A stretch of 64,000 nt of DNA from an uncultured Clostridia bacterium (GTDB taxonomy: Bacteria; Bacillota; Clostridia; TANB77; CAG-508), in contig CAPXSA010000005.1 in NCBI GenBank assembly GCA_948735595.1, positions 26,490 to 90,489 of the forward strand. Direction: 5' to 3'. Under the pieces are notes generated by a model. That model saw only the letters and a list, made by a program, of their open reading frames with translations, did no database searches and was not told the DNA's origin. Numbering within the stretch: position 1 is the first letter of the stretch; each line of letters opens with the position of its first letter. The translations under genes and the position numbers were made by a program. This document shows positions 43,335 through 51,651 of the stretch, piece after piece.

Positions 43335-44733
43335 GTGCTTTTTTCAAGTATTAGCTTTTTATATTATTTTTTACCGTGTGTATTAATTCTATATTTAGCA
43401 GTACCAACAAAATACAAAAATACAATATTACTAATAAGCTCCCTATTGTTTTACTTCTATGGGGAGCCTATTTATATATTAGTAATGATTGGATCAATAT
43501 TATCTGCTTATATACACCGGAATTTTGATGGAAAAATATCCAAAACAGAAAAAGATATTTTTAACTACATCTGTTATCATTAGCTTAGGTGCTCTTATTG
43601 TATTTAAATATTCAGACTTTATGATTGCTAATTTTAATGGAGTGTTTGGTACAAAAATAGCATTATTAAATTTAGCACTGCCAATTGGAATTTCTTTTTA
43701 TACTTTTCAAGTATTAAGCTATATTATAGATATCTATAACGGAAAAGTGGCTGCACAAAGGAGTTTGATTAAACTAGCAACCTATGTGTCATTATTCCCA
43801 CAATTAATAGCAGGTCCAATTGTACGATATACAGATGTAGAAAAAGAACTTACCAAAAGAGAACATACCTTTGAAAAGTTTTCTTTGGGAATTAGAAGAT
43901 TTATTATAGGACTTTCTAAAAAAGTACTAATTGCCAATAGTTTAGGAGAACTATGCCAAATCTTTTTAGCAACAGATGAGAAGAGTATAGTATTTTATTG
44001 GATTTATGGAATTGCCTTTAGTCTTCAAATTTACTTTGACTTTTCTGCTTATTCCGATATGGCAATAGGGCTAGGGAAGATGCTGGGCTTCGACTTCTTG
44101 GAGAATTTTAATTATCCATATATTTCAAAAAGCATTACAGAATTTTGGAGAAGATGGCATATTTCACTTAGCCAATGGTTTAGAGATTATGTGTATATTC
44201 CACTTGGTGGAAATCGAGTAGGAAAAGTAAAACTCATTCGCAATATTTTTATTGTATGGATGCTAACAGGTTTATGGCATGGGGCTAATTGGACATTTAT
44301 TCTATGGGGATTATTATTTGGAGTTTTATTAATTATTGAAAAGACGTTTTTATTAAAGATATTAGAAAAGATACCAAAGATATTTCAACATATTTATGTA
44401 CTATTTATTGTCATGATAAGCTTTATTATTTTTAATGGTAATGATATAGGACAAGCATTGGCACAAATAGGAGGACTATTTGGAGCAAATGGAGAAGCTG
44501 TGATGAATTCCTATACTTTGTATTATTTAAAAAGTTATTTTGTAATTCTTGTACTTGGATTAATTGGTGCAACACCATTTTTGAAAAACAAGATTAGTCA
44601 ATTAAAAGAGAAAGCAAAAATAAGGAAGGTAATAAACTTTTTAGAGCCAATTGTATTAATTTGCTTATTAATATTTGTGACAGCTTACTTAGTAGATAAT
44701 TCCTATAACCCATTTTTGTATTTTAGATTTTAA
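43335..44733 (+). CDS. MBOAT O-acyltransferase (AlgI/DltB-like), read through a CGG +1 frameshift
   Basis: Starts with GTG after TTAGGAGG. The first 61 codons read MLFSSISFLYYFLPCVLILYLAVPTKYKN...SILSAYIH, then CGG (43518-43520); the zero frame stops 20 codons later. Skipping the C gives G-ILMEKYPKQKKIFLTTSVIIS and the rest of a complete MBOAT protein (about 466 aa) with LPIGISFYTFQVLSYIIDIY, the catalytic His in TGLWHGANWTFILWG and WRRWHISLSQWFRDYVYIPLGG. It would transfer acetyl groups to a surface polysaccharide, with the next gene supplying the extracytoplasmic partner. Confidence 0.87.
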
Positions 44734-44743
44734 GGAGAAAGTT

Positions 44744-45838
44744 ATGTCAGATAAAACAAAAAATGTAGTAGTAACATTTACATTTTTATTAGTGCTAGTA
44801 TTATTTTTTGTCATCAACTTATGTACCAAAGACATAGAAATATCTTATGCAGAAAGAAGAAAACTTGCACAGTTTCCCAAGATAACAGTAAAGAAGTTAT
44901 TAGATGGCAGTTTAGGACAAGATTTTGATAAATACAGTACAGACCAAATGATAAAAAGGGAAGACTTTAGAAAATTAAAAGCAGCATTAGAACTAGATGT
45001 ATTTAGAAAAAAAGACAATCATGATATTTATTTATATCAAGATAGTTTGGTTAAAATAGAATATCCATTAAATGAAGTATCTATATCTAATGCAACTAAT
45101 AAAATAAATGCTATTCAAAATGACTATTTACAAGGGATGAAATGCTATTATACAATTGTTCCAGATAAGAATTACTTTGTTAGCAGAGAAGAATATATTG
45201 GTATGGACTATGAAAAAATGGAAGCAATAATGGAACAAAACTTAAAAGGAATGGAATATATCCCTATTTTTGATTGCTTACAATTAAAAGATTATTATGT
45301 AACAGATATTCATTGGAAGCAAGAAAATTTACAAAAGGTAGTAGATAGAATTAGTACAAAAATGAATTTTAAAAACAGAATGCATGCTAATTATACAAAA
45401 CAAGATGTAATTGAGTTTGATGGTGTGTATGCAGGGCAGTTAGCAGTTAAAACAGCAAAGGATAAGATTTGTGTTAGTACAAATGAAATCCTAGAAAATG
45501 CAACCGTATATAACTATGAAAATAAGAAAGAAACTAAAATATATGACAAAGAAAAACTAAGTAGCAATGACAAGTATGATATTTACTTATCAGGACCAAC
45601 ACCACTAATTACTATAACCAATCCAAAAGGAGAAGAAGGAAAAGAGCTAGTAGTATTTAGAGATTCTTTTGCTAGTAGTCTAGTTCCTTTATTTACAGAG
45701 GCTTATTCTAAAATAACATTAGTAGATATTAGATATATGAGAAGTAAAGATATTGGAAACTATATAGAATTTGAAGACCAGGATATATTGTTTATTTATA
45801 GTACAACAGTTTTAAATAATAGTAGTACATTCAAATAA
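44744..45838 (+). CDS. DHHW-family protein (AlgX/AlgJ-like) partner of the MBOAT protein
   Basis: 364 aa. N-terminal membrane helix (about 8-26), YAERRKLAQFPKIT, a SGNH-like extracytoplasmic domain with YYVTDIHWKQEN (the DHHW-type motif) and VVFRDSFASSLVPLFTEAY. Follows the MBOAT gene after 10 bases; together they form an O-acetylation unit for secreted polymers. Confidence 0.88.
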   Translation: MSDKTKNVVVTFTFLLVLVLFFVINLCTKDIEISYAERRKLAQFPKITVKKLLDGSLGQDFDKYSTDQMIKREDFRKLKAALELDVFRKKDNHDIYLYQDSLVKIEYPLNEVSISNATNKINAIQNDYLQGMKCYYTIVPDKNYFVSREEYIGMDYEKMEAIMEQNLKGMEYIPIFDCLQLKDYYVTDIHWKQENLQKVVDRISTKMNFKNRMHANYTKQDVIEFDGVYAGQLAVKTAKDKICVSTNEILENATVYNYENKKETKIYDKEKLSSNDKYDIYLSGPTPLITITNPKGEEGKELVVFRDSFASSLVPLFTEAYSKITLVDIRYMRSKDIGNYIEFEDQDILFIYSTTVLNNSSTFK

Positions 45839-45852
45839 AAGGAGGAAGCAAT

Positions 45853-46344
45853 ATGGGAGGAATTAGTGTTATACTTTTAATGGGAATATTATCAGCAATT
45901 TTTTATATTTTTCTTGCAATATTTTTACTCATTATCCTATATCAAATTATGACTTACGTTTTTGAAAGTATTGCGATTATGGAAATGAGTAAAAACTTAG
46001 AATATAAAGCAGTGGGAACAGCATGGATACCATTTTATAATAAATATCTATTAGGAAAAATTGCAGGACATAAAATTTTAGGGAGCATGGTAGCAGTATT
46101 AAATGCTGTAATGGCAGTAACTTGCTTTTGGAGTTATATGCAAGGTAATATGATTTTATTCGGAATATTTTTAATTTGTATATTGATTAGTTTTGTATTA
46201 GATGTTATTATAGCACACAAAATATATACAAAAGCAATCGGCAAATACGGTGATATTTTTACTGTATTTAGTGTACTAACTTTAGGATTTTTGAGACCAA
46301 TATTTCTTTTTGCGATAAGAAGTAAAGTAAAAAAAGAAACTTAA
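45853..46344 (+). CDS. Multi-helix membrane protein of unknown function
   Basis: 163 aa, four hydrophobic segments, AAAGGAGG 7 bases before the ATG. Central AVGTAWIPFYNKYLLGKIAGHKILGS recalls small clostridial membrane proteins of the DUF5684 kind. Last gene of the MBOAT cluster. Confidence 0.65.
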   Translation: MGGISVILLMGILSAIFYIFLAIFLLIILYQIMTYVFESIAIMEMSKNLEYKAVGTAWIPFYNKYLLGKIAGHKILGSMVAVLNAVMAVTCFWSYMQGNMILFGIFLICILISFVLDVIIAHKIYTKAIGKYGDIFTVFSVLTLGFLRPIFLFAIRSKVKKET

Positions 46345-46354
46345 GCAGAAGATA

Positions 46355-46409
46355 TTGACATAAAAATTTAGATATTATATAGTACCCCTTACATGAGAAG
46401 ATAAGGGGC
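46355..46409 (+). promoter_or_regulatory. Promoter with terminator-like hairpin at the transcript start (MATE gene)
   Basis: TTGACA (46355-46360), 17 bases, TATAGT (46378-46383), directly followed by CCCCTTA...TAAGGGG and CTTTTATTTT. The hairpin would sit at the 5' end of the mRNA; it may terminate the upstream operon or act as an attenuator for the MATE gene. Confidence 0.6.
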
Positions 46410-46439
46410 TTTTATTTTGCCAAAATGGAGGAGGAAATA

Positions 46440-47768
46440 ATGAACATACAATTATCGGAACATTTTACGTATAAAAAATTAATTCAGTTTACTATACCAA
46501 CTATTATTATGATGATATTTACTTCCATTTATGGCGTAGTAGACGGACTATTTGTATCAAACTGTGTAGGCTCAGATGCCTTTGCAGGAGTGAACTTAAT
46601 TATGCCAGCGATTATGATTTTAGGTTCAATAGGTTTTATGATAGGTACAGGTGGAAGTGCCCTAGTTTCTAAAACAATAGGGGAGGGAAACAAAGAAAAA
46701 GCAAATAGGTATTTTTCTATGCTTCTTTATGTGGTTACGATTATAGGTTTCATTTTTACAGTTATAGGGCTTATTGTAATGGAACCAGTAGCAAAACTAC
46801 TAGGAGCGGAAGGAAATCTTGTAGAGATTTGTGTAACTTATGGTAGAACTTTAATTATTGCACTAATACCTTTTATGCTACAAAACTGTTTCCAAAGTTT
46901 CTTAATTGTAGCAGAAAAGCCAAGAATGGGACTAATCATTTCCATTATAACTGGTGTGCTAAATATGATCTTAGACTTTCTGTTTATCTATGTTTTTAAA
47001 ATGGGAGTTTTTGGAGCAGCAGTTGCTACAGGAATTAGTCAATTGATAGGAGGAATTGTACCACTTATTTACTTTATAAAGAAAAGTGAAACCTTGAAAT
47101 TAGTGAAAACAAAATTTGAATTAAAGCCAATCTTACAAGCATGTGCCAATGGTTCTTCTGAAATGGTGACGAATATTTCCATGTCATTAGTAAATATGCT
47201 ATACAATTTACAATTAATGAAATATGCTGGGTCAGATGGAGTAGTAGCTTATGGAATTATTATGTATGTTAGCTTTATCTTTTCAGGAACTTATATGGGA
47301 TACTCCATAGGTTCAGCACCAATTGTAGGATATCATTATGGAGCAGAAAATAAAGAAGAATTAAAAAGCTTATTGAAAAAGAGTTTGAAGCTTTTAACAA
47401 TTACATCAATTGTCATGACAGCAATAGGAGAATTATTAGCCAAGCCATTAGCAAGTATATTTGTTAGTTATGATGCAAATCTATTAGATATGACAACAAA
47501 TGCCATACGCATATTTTCAATTTCTTACTTAATTAGTGGAATTAATATTTTTGCATCATCTTTTTTTACTGCATTAAACAATGGAGTGGTTTCAGCAGCT
47601 ATTTCATTTTTAAGAACACTACTTTTCCAAATAGCAATGATATTTATACTTCCACTTATTTGGGGATTAAATGGTATTTGGATTGCAGTTATTTTTGCAG
47701 AAGTATTAGCATTAATAGTTAGTATCACCTTCCTTGTAGTAAATAGGAAAAAATACCAATATATTTAA
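46440..47768 (+). CDS. MATE-family multidrug efflux protein
   Basis: Start at ATG 46440 (MNIQLSEHFTYKKLIQFTIPTIIMMIF), 8 bases after GGAGG; an earlier ATG in frame overlaps that site. 442 aa, 12 helices, with the MATE motifs GVVDGLFVSNCVGSDAFAGVNLIMP and GTGGSALVSKTIGEGNKEKANRYFS. Similar to the MepA/DinF group. Exports cationic compounds by Na+ or H+ antiport. Confidence 0.93.
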   Translation: MNIQLSEHFTYKKLIQFTIPTIIMMIFTSIYGVVDGLFVSNCVGSDAFAGVNLIMPAIMILGSIGFMIGTGGSALVSKTIGEGNKEKANRYFSMLLYVVTIIGFIFTVIGLIVMEPVAKLLGAEGNLVEICVTYGRTLIIALIPFMLQNCFQSFLIVAEKPRMGLIISIITGVLNMILDFLFIYVFKMGVFGAAVATGISQLIGGIVPLIYFIKKSETLKLVKTKFELKPILQACANGSSEMVTNISMSLVNMLYNLQLMKYAGSDGVVAYGIIMYVSFIFSGTYMGYSIGSAPIVGYHYGAENKEELKSLLKKSLKLLTITSIVMTAIGELLAKPLASIFVSYDANLLDMTTNAIRIFSISYLISGINIFASSFFTALNNGVVSAAISFLRTLLFQIAMIFILPLIWGLNGIWIAVIFAEVLALIVSITFLVVNRKKYQYI

Positions 47769-47775
47769 AAATAGG

Positions 47776-47816
47776 GCAGATAATTTCTTGAAAATTATCT
47801 GCTTTTGTAATATGAT
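47776..47816 (+). promoter_or_regulatory. Composite terminator-promoter element 1
   Basis: Hairpin GCAGATAATTT / AAATTATCTGC and a T-run end the MATE unit. TTGAAA (47788-47793) lies in the loop and start of the right arm; 17 bases later, after the T-run, comes TATGAT (47811-47816), the promoter of the PAP2 gene. Confidence 0.65.
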
Positions 47817-47845
47817 ATGGAAATAAATAATGAAGAAGAGGAAAA

Positions 47846-48475
47846 ATGAAAGAGTTTATTAAAAAGAATTTAAAGTGGTTTATCTTATTAATCTGCTTAG
47901 TTGGATTTTTAAAGCTAGCAGAAGATGTGTTTAGTAAGGAAATATTACAAGCAGATATTGTAGGATATGAGTTAATATCTAGCTTTCTCATATCAGATTT
48001 TGCTACACCAATTGCAAAATTGATTACTAATTTTGGTGGAGCGCTAGTTTTAATAGGAACTACCATTATTTTAGTTATTAGTATTAAAAATAGAAGAATA
48101 GGACTTTCTATTATCGCCAATTTAGGTATTGTAACAGGTTTGAATATTGTATTAAAACAAATTGTGCAAAGACCAAGACCCACAGAATATAGAATTGTTA
48201 ATGAAACAGGTTATAGTTTTCCATCAGGGCATTCTATGGTTAGTATGGCTTTTTATGGATTTTTGATTTATCTTATTTATAAGTATGTGAAGAATCAGTA
48301 TTTGAAAATAGGGTTGATTACATTTTTAAGCATTCTAATTATTTCTATTGGAATTAGTAGAATTTATTTAGGAGTACATTATACAAGTGACGTCATGGCA
48401 GGTTTTTGCATATCAGTTTCCTATTTAGTGCTATATATAAGTAGTGTAAGCAATTGGATAAAGGCAAGTGATTAA
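47846..48475 (+). CDS. PAP2-family membrane phosphatase
   Basis: 209 aa with five or six helices and the three-part phosphatase motif: KQIVQRPRP, YSFPSGHSM and GISRIYLGVHYTSDVMAG. Likely dephosphorylates undecaprenyl diphosphate or phosphatidic/phosphatidylglycerol phosphate. Single-gene unit between two composite elements. Confidence 0.93.
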   Translation: MKEFIKKNLKWFILLICLVGFLKLAEDVFSKEILQADIVGYELISSFLISDFATPIAKLITNFGGALVLIGTTIILVISIKNRRIGLSIIANLGIVTGLNIVLKQIVQRPRPTEYRIVNETGYSFPSGHSMVSMAFYGFLIYLIYKYVKNQYLKIGLITFLSILIISIGISRIYLGVHYTSDVMAGFCISVSYLVLYISSVSNWIKASD

Positions 48476-48504
48476 TTCATAATTACTTGCTTTTATGTTA
48501 TAAT
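48464..48504 (+). promoter_or_regulatory. Composite terminator-promoter element 2
   Basis: GCAAGTGATTA / TAATTACTTGC hairpin overlapping the PAP2 stop, then TTTT. TTCATA (48476-48481) is in the loop; TATAAT (48499-48504) follows at 17 bases and serves the NUDIX gene. Confidence 0.6.
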
Positions 48505-48530
48505 TTAGAAAAAATGGAGGAAAAAATAAG

Positions 48531-49145
48531 ATGGAAAAATGGTTGAAATGGGCTATTGAAATACAGAGTTTAGCACAAGCAGGGCTTGCATATACACAAA
48601 ATGTTTATGATATAGAAAGATATGAAAGATTAAGAGAGATAGCAGCAGAAATGATAGGAGAAAAAAGTGATATTAGTTTGGAAAAAGTAAAAGATTTATT
48701 TTGCAATGAAACAGGTTACCAAACACCAAAGCTAGATACAAGAGCTGCTATATTTCAGGATAATAAAATTCTATTAACTCATGAAATGAATGGAACTTGG
48801 TCATTACCAGGTGGTTGGGTAGATGTATTAGAATCTGCAAAATCGAATACCATAAAAGAAGTAAAAGAAGAAACAGGATTAGATGTAGAAACGGTAAAAT
48901 TAATTGCCGTGCAAGATAGAAATAAACATAATAGACCAGTGTATGCTTATGGAATATGGAAGGTATTTGTTTTGTGTGAACGAATTGATGGAGAATTTGT
49001 AGAAAATATTGAAACAACAGAAATAAAATATTTTGGCTTAGAGGAATTGCCAGATAATTTAGCAGAAGAAAAATGTACAAAAGATCAAATAGAAATGTGT
49101 TTTCAAGCAAGGAAAGATGAAAATTGGCAGGTACAATTTGATTAA
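48531..49145 (+). CDS. NUDIX hydrolase with N-terminal helical domain
   Basis: 204 aa. Residues 1-60 are a helical NUDIX_N-type domain (EIQSLAQAGLAYTQNVYDIERYERLREIAAEMI); the NUDIX box is GWVDVLESAKSNTIKEVKEETGLD with catalytic EExG. This layout is found in ADP-ribose and nucleotide-sugar hydrolases. GGAGG before the ATG. Confidence 0.92.
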   Translation: MEKWLKWAIEIQSLAQAGLAYTQNVYDIERYERLREIAAEMIGEKSDISLEKVKDLFCNETGYQTPKLDTRAAIFQDNKILLTHEMNGTWSLPGGWVDVLESAKSNTIKEVKEETGLDVETVKLIAVQDRNKHNRPVYAYGIWKVFVLCERIDGEFVENIETTEIKYFGLEELPDNLAEEKCTKDQIEMCFQARKDENWQVQFD

Positions 49146-49170
49146 TAATTGAGAAAATATTTTAGAACTA

Positions 49171-49201
49171 TTGACTTGGAGTTAACTATAAGTGGTATAT
49201 A
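49171..49201 (+). promoter_or_regulatory. MerR-type promoter of the flavodoxin gene
   Basis: TTGACT (49171-49176) and TATATA (49196-49201) are separated by 19 bases, and the spacer holds the imperfect dyad CTTGGAGTT/AACTATAAG. The long spacer with this dyad is characteristic of MerR-family activation. The regulator is not in the window. Confidence 0.65.
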
Positions 49202-49234
49202 TACTGTAAAGAAATTGATAGTAGGAGGCAAATT

Positions 49235-49711
49235 ATGAATAAATTAATTGTATATTTTTCATATACCAATAACACAAGGATGATAGCTAATAGAATTAAA
49301 GAAAAATTAGAATGCGATATTTTAGAGGTTAAAACAGTTATGCCATATTCACAAGATTATGAGACAGTAGTTAATGATGAACAAAACAGTGAGGCAAGTA
49401 ATCACTTACCAGAAATTCAAAAGATAGATGTAGATTTAAGTAAGTATGATGAAATGATTATAGGAACTCCAGTATGGTGGTATAGACCAGTGCCAGCGAT
49501 TAGAACCTTTCTAAGCCAAAATAATTTATCAGGAAAAGTGATTAAACCCTATGCTACAAATGCAGGTTGGCTTGGTAAAACTTTTCAAGAAATAAAAATG
49601 CTTTGTCCGAATTCAGAAGTAGAGGAAGGTATGAATATTGTGTTTGAAAGTTATAGTGATAAATTAGTTACAAAAGAACAAGAAATTGAAAATTGGATAA
49701 ATCAGTTATAG
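49235..49711 (+). CDS. Flavodoxin-like protein
   Basis: 158 aa: MNKLIVYFSYTNNTRMIANRIKEKL is the FMN phosphate-binding region, YDEMIIGTPVWWYRPVPAIRTFLSQ the second loop. Belongs to the flavodoxin_4 group of small FMN reductases/electron carriers. GTAGGAGG before the ATG. The MerR-type promoter suggests induction by an effector or oxidative signal. Confidence 0.9.
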   Translation: MNKLIVYFSYTNNTRMIANRIKEKLECDILEVKTVMPYSQDYETVVNDEQNSEASNHLPEIQKIDVDLSKYDEMIIGTPVWWYRPVPAIRTFLSQNNLSGKVIKPYATNAGWLGKTFQEIKMLCPNSEVEEGMNIVFESYSDKLVTKEQEIENWINQL

Positions 49712-49720
49712 AAAAAAGAA

Positions 49721-49757
49721 GCAGGTGATTGATAGTCACTTGCTTTTAAGATATAAT
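49721..49757 (+). promoter_or_regulatory. Composite terminator-promoter element 3
   Basis: GCAGGTGA / TCACTTGC hairpin with the loop TTGATAG. TTGATA (49729-49734) in the loop, 17 bases, TATAAT (49752-49757). Ends the flavodoxin unit and starts the YbaK-like gene. Confidence 0.7.
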
Positions 49758-49782
49758 AGGGATAAAAGATAGGAGAAATAAT

Positions 49783-50250
49783 ATGAATATTTATGATATT
49801 TTAAAAGAATTAGATATAAGATATGAAGAAATAGAACATAAAGCCACATATACAGCAGAGGAAGCATTACAAGAGAATATTGCTAATAGAATTGATGGAA
49901 TAGGATGTAAAAATTTATTTGTCAAAAGCAAAAATAAATATTATCTCATTTTTATAAAAGCAGAGAAGAGAGCAGAACTAAAGCTTGTAGCGGAGTTGTT
50001 AAATGAAACGAGATTGAGTTTTGCAAGTGAGAAGGAATTAAAAGATATATTAAATCTTACAATAGGTAGTGTCACACCATTTGGATTAGTAAATGATAGG
50101 GAAAATTTAGTAACATTATTAATAGACAAAGAATTAGAAAATCAGAAGGTTTTAGTTCATCCTAATGTGAACACAAAAACAGTATCTATACAGCTAAGTG
50201 ATTTAATCAAATTAGTAGAGCATATCAAACATCAATATATTTTATTTTAA
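49783..50250 (+). CDS. YbaK/ProX-type aminoacyl-tRNA deacylase
   Basis: 155 aa, MNIYDILKELDIRYEEIEHKATYTAEEAL...IDGIGCKNLFVKSKNKYYLIFIKAEKRAELK, with SFASEKELKDILNLTIGSVTPFGLVND, the ProX/YbaK substrate loop. It clears Ala- or Cys-tRNA(Pro), complementing the editing-deficient short ProRS at 39.7 kb. Confidence 0.92.
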   Translation: MNIYDILKELDIRYEEIEHKATYTAEEALQENIANRIDGIGCKNLFVKSKNKYYLIFIKAEKRAELKLVAELLNETRLSFASEKELKDILNLTIGSVTPFGLVNDRENLVTLLIDKELENQKVLVHPNVNTKTVSIQLSDLIKLVEHIKHQYILF

Positions 50251-50324
50251 AGTTGTAAAATCAGGAAGGGAATGTTATAATTAATCTCGCTTTAAATTAG
50301 AGAAACGGAGGAGAGGAAAGAAAT

Positions 50325-50528
50325 ATGGGAAAGAAGTTAAAAATTATTATAGAAAATTGTCCACAAAATCATAAATGTCCTGCTGTGAAGGTTTGCCCAG
50401 TAGGAGCATTAACACAAAAAGACTTTGAAGCACCAGAAATTGATTATGAGAAATGTATTAGATGTGGCAAATGTTCTAATTTTTGTCCTAAAAAAGCATT
50501 AGTGCTACATGAGGAGGAAAGCAAGTGA
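50325..50528 (+). CDS. 4Fe-4S ferredoxin-like protein
   Basis: 67 aa with CPQNHKCPAVKVCPVGA and CIRCGKCSNFCP, i.e. two clusters of cysteines. The first group is atypical (C-x5-C-x5-C). Overlaps the next gene's start by 4 bases. Electron carrier of unknown partner. Confidence 0.9.
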   Translation: MGKKLKIIIENCPQNHKCPAVKVCPVGALTQKDFEAPEIDYEKCIRCGKCSNFCPKKALVLHEEESK

Positions 50529-51475
50529 TAGTTTCAATCTTTTTTATTATTGTAGGATTTGCACTTCTGGTTTTAGGAGCTGATTGGTTAGTAAATGGAG
50601 CAAGTAGGATAGCGAAGAAGTTTCATATTCCAGAAATCATCATAGGACTTACTATTGTTTCAATAGGGACATCCATGCCAGAGCTATTTGTTAGTACAAC
50701 ATCAGCTTTAGAAGGACTTTCTGATATGTCTATTGGAAATGTAGTTGGAAGCAATTTATGTAATTTGTTACTCATATTAGGACTTTCCACTATTATAAAA
50801 CCAGTTAAATTTCAAAAAGAAACTAGACTTTATGAAATTCCTATGTGCTTGGTATTTACTGTAATTTTCATTATTCTTTGCAATACAGGTGGAACAATTA
50901 ATAAAGTAGAAGCAGTACTGTTACTTCTTTTATTCTTACTATTCATTACTTATACTATTTTTATGGCAAAGAAACAAAACAGTCAAGAAAAGCAGGAAGA
51001 AGTAAAAACACAAAAGAAGTTATTGCCAATTTTAAAAGATATCTTATGGATTGTATTAGGTGTTATAGGATTAAAAATTGGTGGAGATTTAGCTGTAAAT
51101 AATGCTGTTAATATTGCTAACTATTTTGGAGTTAGTGAGAAAATCATTGGTTTAACGATACTTGCAGTAGGGACAAGTCTTCCAGAATTAGTAACAAGTG
51201 TAACTGCAGCGATTAAAGGTAATAGTGATATTGCAATTGGAAATATTATTGGTTCTAACATATTTAATATGTTACTAATTATTGGTGTGGCTGCTTTTAT
51301 TAATCCAATTAGCTATAACTTTAGTTATAACATGGATTTAATAGTATTAGTAGTAGCAACATTAATTTTAGCGTTATTCCCAGTCATTCCACCTAAAAAT
51401 GAAATGAGTAGAGCAAATGGAATAATTTATTTCTTAATGTATGTAGGATATATAGGATATTTATTAGTAAATTAA
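50525..51475 (+). CDS. Calcium/sodium antiporter (CaCA family)
   Basis: 316 aa, ten helices in two homologous halves, each with the alpha-repeat: GLTIVSIGTSMPELFVSTTSALEGLSDMSIGNVVGSN and GLTILAVGTSLPELVTSVTAAIKGNSDIAIGNIIGSN. YrbG-type. Translationally coupled to the ferredoxin gene, an odd pairing. Terminator GGGAGC...GCTCTC follows at 51484-51510. Confidence 0.95.
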   Translation: MIVSIFFIIVGFALLVLGADWLVNGASRIAKKFHIPEIIIGLTIVSIGTSMPELFVSTTSALEGLSDMSIGNVVGSNLCNLLLILGLSTIIKPVKFQKETRLYEIPMCLVFTVIFIILCNTGGTINKVEAVLLLLLFLLFITYTIFMAKKQNSQEKQEEVKTQKKLLPILKDILWIVLGVIGLKIGGDLAVNNAVNIANYFGVSEKIIGLTILAVGTSLPELVTSVTAAIKGNSDIAIGNIIGSNIFNMLLIIGVAAFINPISYNFSYNMDLIVLVVATLILALFPVIPPKNEMSRANGIIYFLMYVGYIGYLLVN

Positions 51476-51533
51476 TTAACATAAGGGAGCAGAGATGCTC
51501 TCTTTTATTTTTAAGAAAACTTAAAAGGAAATA

Positions 51534-51562
51534 TTGACATATAGATTATTATATAGTATAAT
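51534..51562 (+). promoter_or_regulatory. Promoter of the RhuM-Fic gene
   Basis: TTGACA (51534-51539), 17 bases, TATAAT (51557-51562). Confidence 0.8.
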
Positions 51563-51651
51563 GCAAACAATAGTTTTGAGAAAAATGAACAGAGTTTAAA
51601 CATAGCAATAGATGTAGCTAACTAAATTTTTATGGAAAAGGAAGTGGTTGT

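Noticed and set aside
3139..44733. Treating the frameshifted genes as ordinary pseudogenes or random sequencing errors.
   Set aside because: All share the same single extra C forming CGG, with no other lesions in the genes and intact active-site motifs on both sides. A systematic basecalling error cannot be excluded without raw reads, but most GG dinucleotides in the window are unaffected.
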